Of a stretch of 64,000 bases of DNA, positions 28,700 through 38,005 are shown piece by piece. Each line of letters begins with the position of its first letter. Position 1 is the first letter of the stretch. Made by a program: the position numbers and the translations under genes. The stretch is from Cohnella ginsengisoli. GTDB lineage: Bacteria; Bacillota; Bacilli; Paenibacillales; Paenibacillaceae. The notes beneath the pieces are model-generated. The model did not search any database. It was given only the letters and a program-made list of their open reading frames with translations, and was not told the DNA's origin. The stretch lies in NCBI RefSeq assembly GCF_029525555.1, contig NZ_JAPDHZ010000002.1, positions 2,145,868 through 2,209,867 of the forward strand, read 5' to 3'.

Positions 28700-28731
28700 A
28701 ATCCCCCGGGAACAATGACCCCGGGGGGATT
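28700..28731 (-). terminator. GC-rich hairpin after the CBM-GH39-like gene
   Basis: AATCCCCC(GG) pairs with CCGGGGGGATT around AACAATGACC. It lies 90 bp beyond the end of the large gene on the minus strand. Between them, 28741-28790 reads on the minus strand as GPHTLTVTASDMLLSKT, a probable leftover of a longer C-terminal domain. Confidence 0.6.
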
Positions 28732-28821
28732 CGCTTGTACTACGGCTTATCTGTCACGTTTTGGATAACAACATGTCGCTCGCCGTCACGGTAAGCGTGT
28801 GCGGGCCTAGAGGCCGTGTAC

Positions 28822-31800
28822 TCAATCGTAGACGCCGAGGTTTTTGACCTTAAACGGCGGCAAGTCGTTCACCGTCGTGTTGACCCCGAGCTGCAGGCTG
28901 AGCAGACCGTTCAAATCGAGCTGTCCGTTCGGATCGTCGCCGCCGAAAGAGGTGAATTCCTCGAACGGAATGCTAATCTGGTTCCAGCCCTGCTTGATCG
29001 AATATCCGTCCGCCGTGTAGTAGCGGGAGCCGGTGCTCTCCTTGAGGAACACCCTTAACGTCGTTCCGGCCAACGCTTGATCGGCATAGATATCGAACGC
29101 CAGTCCCTCGTAGCCGGAATAATCCGTCCCCGCGGGCAGAATCAGGTAAGGATAAGCCCAGCGGTCCCCGTTCGTAAACTCGTAATCGAATTGCACCGAA
29201 CCCGTGTCCGTACCCGTCGTTATCGCTCCCGTCCCTACGGACGCGATCGCATCCGGCAAATCGAGGCGCCAGCTCGCGGGATCGGCGCTTCCCGGAACCT
29301 GCTGGCTGATCGGGACGTCTTGCACCGTACGCACATCGCTGACGGCCTTAGTCGTCATTTGTCCGCCGAACGTCCCTCGAAACGAAATCGGCGACGAAAG
29401 ATTAGGGACGACGTTAGGACCGGCGGATACTTGGAATTCCACCTCTGCCTTCTCGAACGGCTGAATCGTCACCGATTTGGAAGTCTCGCTTAACGTCCAG
29501 CCGCCGCCGGCCACGCCTTCGATCGTTCCGGTCATCGGAACGTCGTTGAAATTGTAGGCTTCGACTTTGACTGTCGTGGGCTGATCGGCGGCGAGCGTAT
29601 ACCCGTATTTTTTGCTGTCGGCGCTTACTTCCTGCGGATACCGCTGTACCAGCACGACGCGCTCCGCCGCGGTCAACGGCGTGGCGGGCGGTACGCTGTC
29701 CGTGCCCGATACCGATCCGCCCGAGAGCGGTACGGAGACATTCCCTGCAATCCTTACATAAACGGGATCATTGCCGACGGGAATGCTGTACGACCCGTCG
29801 CCTGCGGGTGTCAGCGTCTGCTTTCTGCCCATGAGATCCCTCAATACGGCTTGCGGCTGCTCAAGCGACAGCGTCACGGCGGTAGACGAAGTCCCCCACA
29901 GGACGAGCACGGAATCGGCTCCGTCATGGAACGCATAGCCTGTTACGCCGTTCGGCAGCCCTTGCAGCGCGCCGGCGTACTGCCCTTTGCCGAGCGCCTC
30001 GGTCATGGCGGCTTCGGCCGCATACGCCGCGTATGGCGTGAACGAACGGCCGAACAGCCCCCAGTAATAAGAACCTTCTTGGTAAGGCGGCGCGACAAAA
30101 TAAAATTGCTTATCCGTTCCCTGCGACAGCGAGGTTACGGTCGAGGTGACCAAATAACGGGCCTGCGCTTTCTGCTCCTCGTACGTGATGTCGTTCGGCG
30201 CCTGGGAAGCAATGGCAAGTCCGGCCTCCGACACCCACATCGGCTTGTCTCCGCCGCCGTTCTGGTCGAGGAACGCTTGGTGCGCCGCCACGCCGTCCGG
30301 GAACGGGACCGGAAAGACGCCCGGCTTATTCCGCTGATGACGGTGGAAATTGTAGATGTCGATATAGGGGAAAATGTCGTTTTGCGCGAGCAAGTTCTCA
30401 TAATTGCCGGGAAGGAGCGCAAATCCGCTCACGGATAGGTTGGGATTGGCTGCGGAATCGCGGTATCCGATGGCGGCGGCCTTAAGAAAGGCTGCGTATT
30501 CGTCCGCGGTTTCGTCCGTATTCGTAAACGGATTTTCCGGCTCGTTCCACATCTCCCACGTATCCACGCGGTTCCCGTAGTAGTCGGCCGCGCTGCGCGC
30601 AAAATCGTAGGCTGCGAACAGATTGTAAGGCAGCTTCGAGCCGTTCGCCGTCGTCCACGACGGGGCGCTGTGGTAGGCCATCAACACGTTGATGCCATTG
30701 TCGGAAAGCGCCTTTGTAGATCCGTCCGATGCGTCGGCGGCAAAGTTGAACGCGCCCGGCCCCGGATTCACCGTATCTCCCCAGTTCATTCGATCGCGCG
30801 CCCAGGTTATGCCGGACAGCTTCATGGCCGACGCGAAATCTTCCATCTTGCTCTTCGGCACCAGCCAAGCGGCGGCGGTATCCAACCCGAACGGCGTGTC
30901 GCTTGCAGCCGGCCGATCCGACAAGGCGCTGACGACGGCGAACATGCCGGACACCGTCTGCTCCGAGCCCGTCAATCGGGCCGTATACCGGTAGTGCCCT
31001 TTCGCGAGCCCGGTCAGCGTCAGATCCGCGCTCTTGCTGCCCGCCGGGACCGTGACGGTATGATGCTCGGTCCCGCTCGACCAATAATCCGCGATATCGA
31101 CGGACACTTCAGTCGCCTGCTGCGGTATTGCCGTCAGCTGAACGCCAAGCTTAACCGGATTCCCGTCCTGAAAGACGTTAAGCGGAGCGTCGGTCGTCAG
31201 CGTTTTGAGCTCGAGAGGGGCTGGCGACAACGCGAACGAATCGATAAACATCGTGTACTTCTGATCCGGCTGCGCGCGCCTGTCCGTGACGCGGAAGACG
31301 ATCGTGTTCAAGCCAGCCTTCAGGTCCACCCCATCCAGATGAAATTGGCGGACCGTACTGTTGATCTGGCCGTACTGCACCGCATTCGTCACCCGATTGA
31401 AAGCGCCTTCGTTGATCTTGATATCAAAATGCGACGCCCACGATTCGTTCGGCGGCGTCGAGGTCAAGTCGAGCTGATACGTGCCCGCTTGGTCGATCAG
31501 GACGTTGTATGCGGCCGTATACCCCCCTTCGGGCGCCTGCGTGTCCGTAAACAGCCAGAGTATCTTCCCGCCGCTATACGCGCTGCCATTCTGGATGCCC
31601 GGCGCAAAATTGGTCGTTGCCGCCTCCCCCTTCTATCGTCAAGGGATACGTGATCGGCGAGGGGGTCAGCGTGAACGAATCCATGTAAAACGTGTACTTC
31701 TGATCCGGAACCGTGCGCCGGTCCTTAACGCGGAAAACGATCGTATTCGTCCCTTCCTGCAGCAGCACCCGATTCAGGTGATACTGGTGAACCGTACTGT

Positions 31801-32181
31801 TCAACTGGCCGTATTCCACGGCCCCCCTGGACACGTTCGAACGCCCCGTCGTTGACCCGGATATCGTACGGCGATGTCCAGTTCGCCTCGGGGGGGCATC
31901 GTTGCGACGTCAAGCTGATAAAGCCCCGCTGCCGGAGCTTGAAATTGATAAGGCATCAGATAACCTTCGGAAGGCGCCTGCGTATCCGTAAACAGGGCCA
32001 AATGCTTGCCTCCGCTGTAAGCCGTCCCCAATTGAATGCTCGGCGTGAAGTTCGCGCCGTTCACCGATTCCCCTTCGACTTGGATCGCGCTCTCCTCTGC
32101 CTGCGACACAGCCGGCAGCCAGGCGCACAGCATCGCCAGAATCAATAGCCAATATACCTCGCGGCGTAATGCGATCATCAT
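28822..32181 (-). CDS. Secreted multi-domain glycoside hydrolase, tandem CBMs plus GH39/GH-A-like domain (three apparent frameshifts)
   Basis: About 1,120 residues when joined. Signal peptide (ALRREVYWLLILAMLCAWLPAVSQAEE); two homologous carbohydrate-binding modules of about 150 residues, each with a QVEGE/IEGE start, GSAYSGGK, LFTDTQAP, YGQ(L/I)NSTV and DQKYT(F/M); a TIM-barrel domain with acid/base Glu in TWEMWNEPENP and nucleophile Glu in MWVSEAGLA, as in clan GH-A (GH39-like); and a C-terminal beta-sandwich module. Breaks in G7 31890-31896, C6 31823-31828 and C5 31626-31630. ATG 32181 follows GGAGG. It probably releases the oligosaccharides imported by the neighbouring transporter; the exact bond is not predictable. 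Confidence 0.85.
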
Positions 32182-32307
32182 ATAACCTCCAATTCCAACA
32201 TCAGAGGTCCTCTCTATTCTCCTATCCGTGCTTGGCGCGGCCGCCTCTTCAGTGACCATTTCAGTTACCATCGGAACGAGCGGCGCCTTTAAGGACCTGT
32301 GCTGCTC

Positions 32308-32556
32308 ACCTCCTTTTGGTTCGCCCGATCTCTGCGAGCCCGGCGGTTACCCCCCGATTCTAGACGCCTTCGGCGATGCCCGTCGATGCTCATAACTGGA
32401 CTAATCCGGCCGAAGCCAAGCCGATGTTCATTAAAGGACCTGCTTCATAGGTAAAAACCAAGAGGAAACGTATCAGGAAAGACATAAAAAAACCGCCGAA
32501 TCGACATGGATTCGACGGTCTTAGACTTATCAGATGGGACGATTATCCCAATTTTC
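32308..32556 (-). repeat. Copy 2 of the 250-bp regulatory duplication
   Basis: Lines up end to end with 26097-26350, including CTCACCTCC(ribosome site of the permease gene), CGATGCCCGTCGATGCTCAT, the terminator hairpin with its T-run, and a decayed relic of the AraC C-terminal codons (GGGACGATTATCCC for GGGACGATTGTCCC). It lies 127 bp upstream of the CBM-GH39-like gene and likely carries its promoter. Confidence 0.75.
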
Positions 32557-32571
32557 TTTTATCGTTATTTC

Positions 32572-33000
32572 TTATAACCGCTCATTAATTTTGATCAGCA
32601 ATTCTTTTAAGATTTGCTTTTCCTCTTCAGACAGGACTTGAACGATTTCGTCCTCCACCTTCTGGAAGGATTCATTGAAGTCTTCGATCAATTCAACGGC
32701 CTTTGGCAGAACGTAAATGTTTTTTTGCCGTTCATTATTGGCCGGAATTTTCCGCTCGATATATCCTCTCTGCTCAAGACCTTGAAGCATGCTCGTAATG
32801 CTGGCGCCGCGTAGATGAAACCGATCGGCAAGATCCCTCTGGATCAATTCCGTTTCCTGGTTCTCGTAAATATAGCTGATTATTTTTCCTTGTTGGGCGT
32901 TTAATCCTAACTCTTTTATGCTCTCGTCCGCTTTTTTCTTTAACTTAAGGCCAATAATCTGAAACAAATCCAGATAAGGCGTATTCTTGCGAGGCTTCAT
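32572..33000 (-). CDS. MarR-family transcriptional regulator
   Basis: 142 residues: a long N-terminal helix, winged helix (ELIQRDLADRFHLRGASITSMLQGLEQRGYIERK) with the wing NNERQKNIYVL, and a C-terminal dimer helix pair. Divergent from an amidohydrolase gene, with GTTAG-type dyads at both promoters (33016-33029 and 33093-33106), so it probably represses both. RBS AGGAGG-like sequence precedes ATG 33000. The effector is unknown. Confidence 0.9.
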   Translation of the reverse strand: MKPRKNTPYLDLFQIIGLKLKKKADESIKELGLNAQQGKIISYIYENQETELIQRDLADRFHLRGASITSMLQGLEQRGYIERKIPANNERQKNIYVLPKAVELIEDFNESFQKVEDEIVQVLSEEEKQILKELLIKINERL

Positions 33001-33015
33001 GACCGCCCTCCTATT

Positions 33016-33029
33016 GTTAGAAGACTAAC
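33016..33029. promoter_or_regulatory. Probable MarR operator (autoregulatory site)
   Basis: GTTAGAAGACTAAC: half-sites GTTAG/CTAAC separated by 4 bp, 16 bp before the MarR start. The half-site is identical to that in the divergent promoter at 33093-33106. Confidence 0.65.
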
Positions 33030-33086
33030 TGTAAGCAAATAAACTATATCGAGATGCCGCATTCTTGTCAAATAATAATTAGTTTG

Positions 33087-33115
33087 TTGACAGTTAGATA
33101 TCTAACATTTATACT
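33087..33115 (+). promoter_or_regulatory. Sigma-A promoter of the amidohydrolase gene with embedded operator
   Basis: Consensus -35 TTGACA (33087-33092), a 17-bp spacer, and -10 TATACT (33110-33115). The spacer contains the perfect 14-bp palindrome GTTAGATATCTAAC (33093-33106), placed to block RNA polymerase. This is one of the clearest promoter/operator pairs in the window. Confidence 0.85.
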
Positions 33116-33156
33116 CCGAAGTATTCCACATGATAACGCCAAGGAGGAATCACCAA

Positions 33157-34464
33157 ATGAACCAAGAAGTCCAAAGCTCAACTCTAGAAAAAGTGACGGC
33201 GATTACGAATGCGCGTATTTTCGATGGCGAAAAAGTGATCGAATCAAGGAGCGTTGTCATCAAAGGGGATACCATTATCGCGGTGGGCGGCGAAATTCCT
33301 GCCTATGCCATGATTGTAGACGCGGAGGGTGCAACCTTGCTGCCCGGCTTGATTGATGCGCATGTCCACACTTCCATCGGCGGATTACGCGATGCATTGC
33401 TTTTCGGCGTAACGACGGAACTCGAAATGAACGGCGATTTTACGGAACGAGGACGCGCGATCCAATTGAAAAACGTGGGTGACGTCGCCGATGTCCGTTC
33501 CGCAGGAACGGCAATCACCGCTCCGGGAGGCCATCCGGATGAGTTGCTGCCCGATGACGGCGAGATTCCGGACTTCATATTAAAGGAATTAGAGAAGCTA
33601 TCGGAGGAAGACCGGGAAGCGATGCTAGCCGCTTATGCCCACGATCACGAAGAGATACCGCAAGTAACGAGCGTGGAAGAAGCGATTAAGCATGTTCATG
33701 CGCAGGTGGGAAATGGCGCAGACTATATCAAGATCATGATTGAAGAGGGAACGGTCATGGGTGCCCCTGGCCTGCCTGTACTCAGCGATGAGATTCTAAA
33801 AGCAGCCGTGGATGAAGCCCATAAGTTCGACAAGTTGGTCATCGCGCACGTATTGACTGCTCGTTCATCGCAAACCGCCATCGATCTTGGCGTAGACGGA
33901 TTGGGTCACCTTTTTATCGACAGGCCCGCGTACACGCCGGAGGTCGTGCAAGCCATCGTCGATTCTGGCGCATTTGTAACACCGTGCCTGGTGTTGAACT
34001 CGTCTATCCTTGGGAACCCGGCGGCGGAATTGGCGAATGACCCTCGCGTTCATTCCAAATTGAGCACGGACTGGATCGATATTTTGAATGCCAGCTTCAA
34101 TACCTTCCCGCAAGGCCATATGGAAAACAGCTTTAAAAACGTAATGGATCTTCATCGTGCCGGCGTAGACATCCTGGTCGGGACGGATGTCGCCCCCGTT
34201 CCCGTTCCGAATCTTGGCGGCCTCGCGCATGGCGCCAGCGTGCATCACGAGTTGCAGCTGCTGGTTATGGCCGGGTTCACGCCCATCGAAGCGCTGCAGT
34301 CGGCGACCTCAAAGCCGGCCCGTCGGTTCCAACTTCATGACCGCGGCCGTATTGCCGTAGGGGCGCGTGCTGATCTGGTATTGGTTGATGGCGACCCGAC
34401 AACTAACATCTCGGATAGCCTATCCATTAAAGCCGTGTGGTTCGAAGGCGAGCAAAAACGATAA
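33157..34464 (+). CDS. Metal-dependent amidohydrolase (imidazolonepropionase-like)
   Basis: 435 residues. N-terminal beta-sandwich (ITNARIFDGEKVIESRSVVIKGDTI), metal site DAHVH, the lysine that is carbamylated in relatives in GADYIKIMIEEG, metal His in LVIAHVLT and GLGHLFID, and the catalytic Asp in VGTDVAPVPV; closes with GARADLVLVDGDP. The composition suits hydrolysis of a cyclic amide, lactone or similar compound; the substrate is unknown. ATG 33157 follows AAGGAGG; the upstream ATG at 33130 lacks a site. Controlled by the divergent MarR gene. Confidence 0.9.
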   Translation: MNQEVQSSTLEKVTAITNARIFDGEKVIESRSVVIKGDTIIAVGGEIPAYAMIVDAEGATLLPGLIDAHVHTSIGGLRDALLFGVTTELEMNGDFTERGRAIQLKNVGDVADVRSAGTAITAPGGHPDELLPDDGEIPDFILKELEKLSEEDREAMLAAYAHDHEEIPQVTSVEEAIKHVHAQVGNGADYIKIMIEEGTVMGAPGLPVLSDEILKAAVDEAHKFDKLVIAHVLTARSSQTAIDLGVDGLGHLFIDRPAYTPEVVQAIVDSGAFVTPCLVLNSSILGNPAAELANDPRVHSKLSTDWIDILNASFNTFPQGHMENSFKNVMDLHRAGVDILVGTDVAPVPVPNLGGLAHGASVHHELQLLVMAGFTPIEALQSATSKPARRFQLHDRGRIAVGARADLVLVDGDPTTNISDSLSIKAVWFEGEQKR

Positions 34465-34483
34465 TTAAAAAATACTGTAGCGG

Positions 34484-34511
34484 CAGGGTACTCTTTTCAA
34501 AGAGTGCCCTG
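34484..34511 (+). terminator. Hairpin terminator after the amidohydrolase
   Basis: CAGGGTACTC, loop TTTTCAAA, GAGTGCCCTG, with one G-T pair, followed by GTGTCTTTAT. It sits 20 bp after the stop. Confidence 0.7.
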
Positions 34512-34546
34512 GTGTCTTTATAGTGACTGGTTAGGGATATATTTTT

Positions 34547-35040
34547 TCACCTTTTTTCAAGAATCGTTACAAATTGTTGAATTCGTTTCGCCCGGGTTTC
34601 TTGCTTCTTGGCATTATGAATTCGGAACAGGATTGCATATCTATTTTGGTTATTCAACGTATCATAAAATGCCTTCGCTTTGACGTTACGCTCAAGTTCA
34701 ATTGCGAAATCCTCAGGCATAGAAGCGATACTTTGCGATTCGTAGGCCTTATCCCATTGTCCATTCTTTTTGGCAACTTCAATCGCTTTGAACCCAGAGA
34801 GCGGAGTAAATCGTTGTACCCACATTTTTCCATCAAGCTTTTCTTTCTGGCTGTCAACCCATCCGTAACATAATGCAATTTCAAATGCTTCATCGTAGGA
34901 TACGGTAATCACGCCGGAATTTTTTTTCGATATTTGCAACCGTATTCCCGGTGAAGTTTCATGATTGTTCTCAAGCCAATTCTCGAGAGATTCCTGTTCG
35001 CAAAAAACATAATCGGCAATTCATTGGACTTTTTGATCAC
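34547..35040 (-). CDS. YdeI/OmpD-associated family protein (one apparent -1 frameshift)
   Basis: About 164 residues when joined: IKKSNELPIMFF, then after the break CEQESLENWLENNHETSPGI, QISKKNSGVITVSYDEAFEIALCYGWVDSQKEKLDG, RFTPL, and the C-terminal TRAKRIQQFVTILEKR. The SYDEAxxxALCYGWID-type core and the C-terminal IxxxxxxL helix are characteristic of the YdeI (bacteriocin-protection) family. Here a base is missing in the A6 run at 35002-35007, one of only two deletions seen. Start is GTG 35040, eight bases after AGGAGG. Confidence 0.82.
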
Positions 35041-35171
35041 TTGTATCGCCTCCTACTTGCAGTGTACTTCAATATAGTTGACAGATACGGTCAGTGATAT
35101 CGCGGTGTGAGTAAATCTGTTGAACAGTTTCTTCGTAGGGTGACCTATTGTGTAGCGGCAAGTATCGTAAA

Positions 35172-35792
35172 TTATTCGTTTACTTGATCCGAGCTGATCC
35201 AGCTCATCTGCTCGATTTGGATCAAGGATTTAAACTCATCTACAAGAGTATGAATCAATTCAAGAGCATTTAGGTAATTTACGCTAAGAATATGTTTTAG
35301 TTGGGCGATCCGATCCTCATCGATGTGGAATAAACGAAACTGGTCGACATTACTGCTAGCAAATTGATTAAAGATAGCCTCCTGATACGCTGAAGTTACT
35401 TTGACCTCTTGCTCCAACTGATGGTAAATATTCTTGCCTTTCGTATCGACGTAGAGTAGTTCGATGGTGTCTTCGTCAGGGTAACGTTCAGCAGCCAAGT
35501 CGCAAATGAGTGTATCTTTTAACTCGTACGATACGTATGCATGAGCCACTTCTTGACCTTGATGAACAACCCTATACCCCCAAAAATGATCCTCAAAGTT
35601 ATAAAAATAAAGCACAGGGACTCCACGTGAAATTTCCCGAACGCAATCGGGCAGATTCTCGTTTACAAATGTATCCTCGGTCATAAACACAAACCACTTT
35701 TCGTTCAGGTCCCGGATGTACGTAGGATTGAAATTTGTCACTGTGGGCTTATTGGATAATAGGGTCAAACTTCCCGCGGTGAATTCACTCAT
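35172..35792 (-). CDS. Hypothetical protein
   Basis: A 206-residue soluble protein: a beta-rich N-terminal half with aromatic pairs (VLYFYNFEDHFWGYRVVHQGQ), ending in helices (LIHTLVDEFKSLIQIEQMSW). No catalytic motif, signal peptide or membrane segment, and no family recognised. ATG 35792 follows a GGGG purine stretch. It lies at the edge of the second accessory tract; an R-box-like fragment lies 40 bp upstream of its start. Confidence 0.6.
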   Translation of the reverse strand: MSEFTAGSLTLLSNKPTVTNFNPTYIRDLNEKWFVFMTEDTFVNENLPDCVREISRGVPVLYFYNFEDHFWGYRVVHQGQEVAHAYVSYELKDTLICDLAAERYPDEDTIELLYVDTKGKNIYHQLEQEVKVTSAYQEAIFNQFASSNVDQFRLFHIDEDRIAQLKHILSVNYLNALELIHTLVDEFKSLIQIEQMSWISSDQVNE

Positions 35793-35835
35793 TGCTAATC
35801 CCCTTTTTTGTTTGTTCTTCTTTCCTTCTTGATCA

Positions 35836-35856
35836 TCGAACTATCGTTCTCCGTCC
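35836..35856 (-). repeat. R-box fragment of the cassette repeat
   Basis: TCGAACTATCG followed by TTCTCC matches the left arm and centre of other R-boxes; the right arm (CGTCCCTCGG) has decayed. The hairpin and L-box cannot be followed; the IS110-related segment begins about 30 bp away. Confidence 0.4.
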
Positions 35857-35888
35857 CTCGGTTTTAAGGATTTATCTCACATATGCTC

Positions 35889-36209
35889 ACTCATTCGCAG
35901 GATTTCATCACCCTGATTCAGGTTAATCTCAGCAAGCAACGCAGTTGATGTCGGTTGAGCCGGGGGGCTGAGCATGCAGGAACAGAGGAACAAAAAAGGA
36001 AATATTCCCCTTTCGAACTCTACTGCACGCATACTCCACAATCCCCTGGAGGTTCACCCTCCCAGATCTCAACGGGTCAATGCCCTTACATTCCTTCGTT
36101 ATACCTGTCCAAGGTGTGGAGACCGATAGCGTTTAGCGGATGGGTCTTAGCCCTTAAGGAGAACGAACTCGGTCCTCCGTGCTTTCTTTGTAAAATCCTG
36201 CGAATGAGT
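35889..36209 (-). ncRNA. 321-bp non-coding segment bounded by a 17-bp perfect inverted repeat, candidate IS110 non-coding RNA region
   Basis: ACTCATTCGCAGGATTT at 35889-35905 is repeated in exact reverse complement at 36193-36209. Between them there is no credible gene, but there are short hairpins, such as CTGGAGG with CCTCCCAG around TTCAC near 36045-36065. It lies 20 bp downstream of the IS110 transposase stop. IS110-family elements carry a structured bridge RNA outside the transposase gene, and in the IS1111 group it is downstream. A MITE unrelated to IS110 is the main alternative. Confidence 0.35.
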
Positions 36210-36229
36210 CAATATACGTGATGCTTTCT

Positions 36230-37517
36230 TTAGGCTGCTTCTGTCCAGGACAAAACGGTTTTCTGTGGCGTGAACGTTTCTCCACGTTGAACAATACCGA
36301 CTAGAATCCGTGCCAGCTTTCCAATTAACTTAAAGATGGACTGCTGCTTTTTCATCTTCTTTTTCTGTACATTATGCTCGTGTAAATGACGGAAGACGGG
36401 ATTATTCCAAACCAATTGAACCGTCGCAAGATAAAGATATTTTCGCAAGGCTGAGTCGCCTCGTTTCGAAAGAACAATTCGCCCTTTTCGCTTACCAGAC
36501 ATACTTTCAGCCAAGTTTAGTCCAGCCTTCCGAAGCACCTGACGTCCGTGTGCATACTGTCTTAAGTCTCCTGTGCCAGCTAAAATGGCCGCAGTGAAGA
36601 TTTTTCCGAGCCCCTTTATCGTACGGAGCTGCTGAGCCATTGGAATTTCAGAGAGCAGAGTCTCGACGTCCTTTTCCATCTGTTTAAGCATGGCGGTAAC
36701 TCGTTCGTATTCCTCAATAAGCCGTTTTAAATCTGCTTTCGCTTCTTCAACAGCGGTTCGATCTCCGACACTGCGTCTCGCATGAGCAATGAGCTGTGCA
36801 GCCTTCTCGATCCCCGTAGAACCCCCGGCACGCTGCATATGAACTCGCCAAGCATCTATGATATCCGGTACCGTATAGGTCTCCAGATCTTGCGGGCAAG
36901 GGAAGGTTTTAAGGGTCGACAATGACCGCTTGCAGCCCCAGTCTTTGAATACAGACAGATATTCGGGGAAGCGAATGTCCAGCCAGCGTACGATCCGATT
37001 CTGCAGCCGTACGCTGTTCGTCACCCAAAATTCCCGGTCACTCATCATCGTCCGTAATCGTTGAAAGGCATGAGATTGACGCGTGTACTCATAGTAGAAG
37101 CCCCGGCTGACTGCATCTGCGATGACCAACGCATCCTTGGGATCGTTTTTTTGAGGGGCTGTTATCTCGGTTTTCCTTGTTACGCTTCGTCGTAGCAGGG
37201 TTAACCATCACCACGTGTAGATCCTTATCCGATAACCAGTTCGCAAGATTAAACCAGTAATGGCCGGTAGGCTCCATGCCGATGATGAACTGTTTTAATC
37301 GATGCTTCTGCTGTAACTCATTCATCCAGCGCCTCAACTTCTCAAACCCTTCCACAGTATTTGAGAATGAGAGATGCCGATAAGAGATAACGATTCCTCG
37401 AAAGTTTGTAGCCTGAGCTACATGAGTTTCTTTCGCCATGTCTATCCCTACAACGAGATGCGAGGTGCTAATTCGTTCAATCCGTTGATTTTGTGCGTCT
37501 GATTGCTTAAACTTCAA
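36230..37517 (-). CDS. IS110-family transposase (one apparent frameshift)
   Basis: About 428 residues when joined. N-terminal DEDD domain: HLVVGIDMAKETHVAQ (first Asp), FIIGMEPTGHYWFNLA (Glu), and SPSKNDPKDALVIADAVSRG (Asp pair). C-terminal Transposase_20 domain: IKGLGKIFTAAILAGTGDLRQYAHGRQVLRKAGLN and GDSALRKYLYLA with the conserved Ser region. The break is in the T7 run at 37146-37152; removing one base joins SPSK to NDPKDA exactly. The start TTG 37517 follows AGGAGG. It is on the same strand as the cassette-like genes and sits beside degenerate repeat sequences. Element ends were not fixed. Confidence 0.9.
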
Positions 37518-37522
37518 TTTAA

Positions 37523-37571
37523 GAGCGCCTCCTTGATGTGTTGTCGACAAACCCATCATACCGAGGCGCTC
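37523..37571. repeat. 9-bp inverted repeat flanking the IS110 leader
   Basis: GAGCGCCTC at 37523-37531 and GAGGCGCTC at 37563-37571 are exact reverse complements. The inner arm overlaps the transposase ribosome binding site (AGGAGGC), so the stem could hide it, a common way to limit transposase translation from read-through transcripts. It may also lie near the element's left end. Confidence 0.5.
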
Positions 37572-37628
37572 CCTTTTTTTACAAAGCTCATTTCTTAAGC
37601 TCTACAGGAATGTTTAGTTGAATGACGT

Positions 37629-37925
37629 TTACCAAATAATTTCACTCCAGATATCTTTAATAAACCTTTTATCAATTGTTGCTTCCTGAAATAACTGTTC
37701 TGCATCACGAAAATCCTGTGTATATCCGTCACTCTTTCTTGTTAGATAAACACCATCTTTATTTTGGCTAATCCAAAAATCTAACTCCTTGTAACGAATA
37801 ATAAATTCTTCTCCCCAACCAACACGCATTTTCAATTCGTTAAATTCTTCAATAGTCACAGGATTCACTTCCGCCGATTTGTTGTGAATTACTAAACCTG
37901 ACTCCATTTTATCAAACCATCCCAA
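37629..37925 (-). CDS. Small hypothetical protein, cassette-type gene
   Basis: About 92-98 residues, with a beta-rich centre (GEEFIIRYKELDFWISQNKDGVYLTRKSDGYTQDF) and a helical C-terminus (RFIKDIWSEIIW). The frame opens with TTG 37925; the ATG at 37907, nine bases after GGGATGG, is the likelier start. Repeat-like sequence lies on both sides: GTTTAGTTGAATGACG just after the stop and an L-box (CTGCCTGTTAGCG) before the start. The size and fold pattern resemble immunity-type small proteins, but no family was recognised. Confidence 0.55.
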   Translation of the reverse strand: MGWFDKMESGLVIHNKSAEVNPVTIEEFNELKMRVGWGEEFIIRYKELDFWISQNKDGVYLTRKSDGYTQDFRDAEQLFQEATIDKRFIKDIWSEIIW

Positions 37926-37934
37926 CAGAGATTC

Positions 37935-38003
37935 AACTTATCTGCCTGTTAGCGTCGAGACGACACCCTACTGTGTTGACCGGCCGCCGTGGTGAAATCA
38001 TTT
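37935..38003 (-). repeat. Degenerate cassette repeat
   Basis: L-box-like TTATCTGCCTGTTAGCG at 37938-37954 followed by a short stem (ACAC, CCTACT, GTGT) and GGCCGCC/GGTGG pairing. The R-box next to the GrpB stop is not clear. Kept because it lies exactly between two minus-strand genes. Confidence 0.4.
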
Positions 38004-38005
38004 GT

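Noticed and set aside
28741..28790. Extra domain of the GH39-like enzyme
   Set aside because: GPHTLTVTASD-like sequence lies beyond the stop in another frame, is only 17 residues long and cannot be joined by a single base change at a homopolymer.
29077..29493. Long plus-strand frames opposite the GH39-like gene and other high-GC genes
   Set aside because: Arg-rich, without ribosome sites or family motifs; typical antisense shadows of GC-rich coding sequence.
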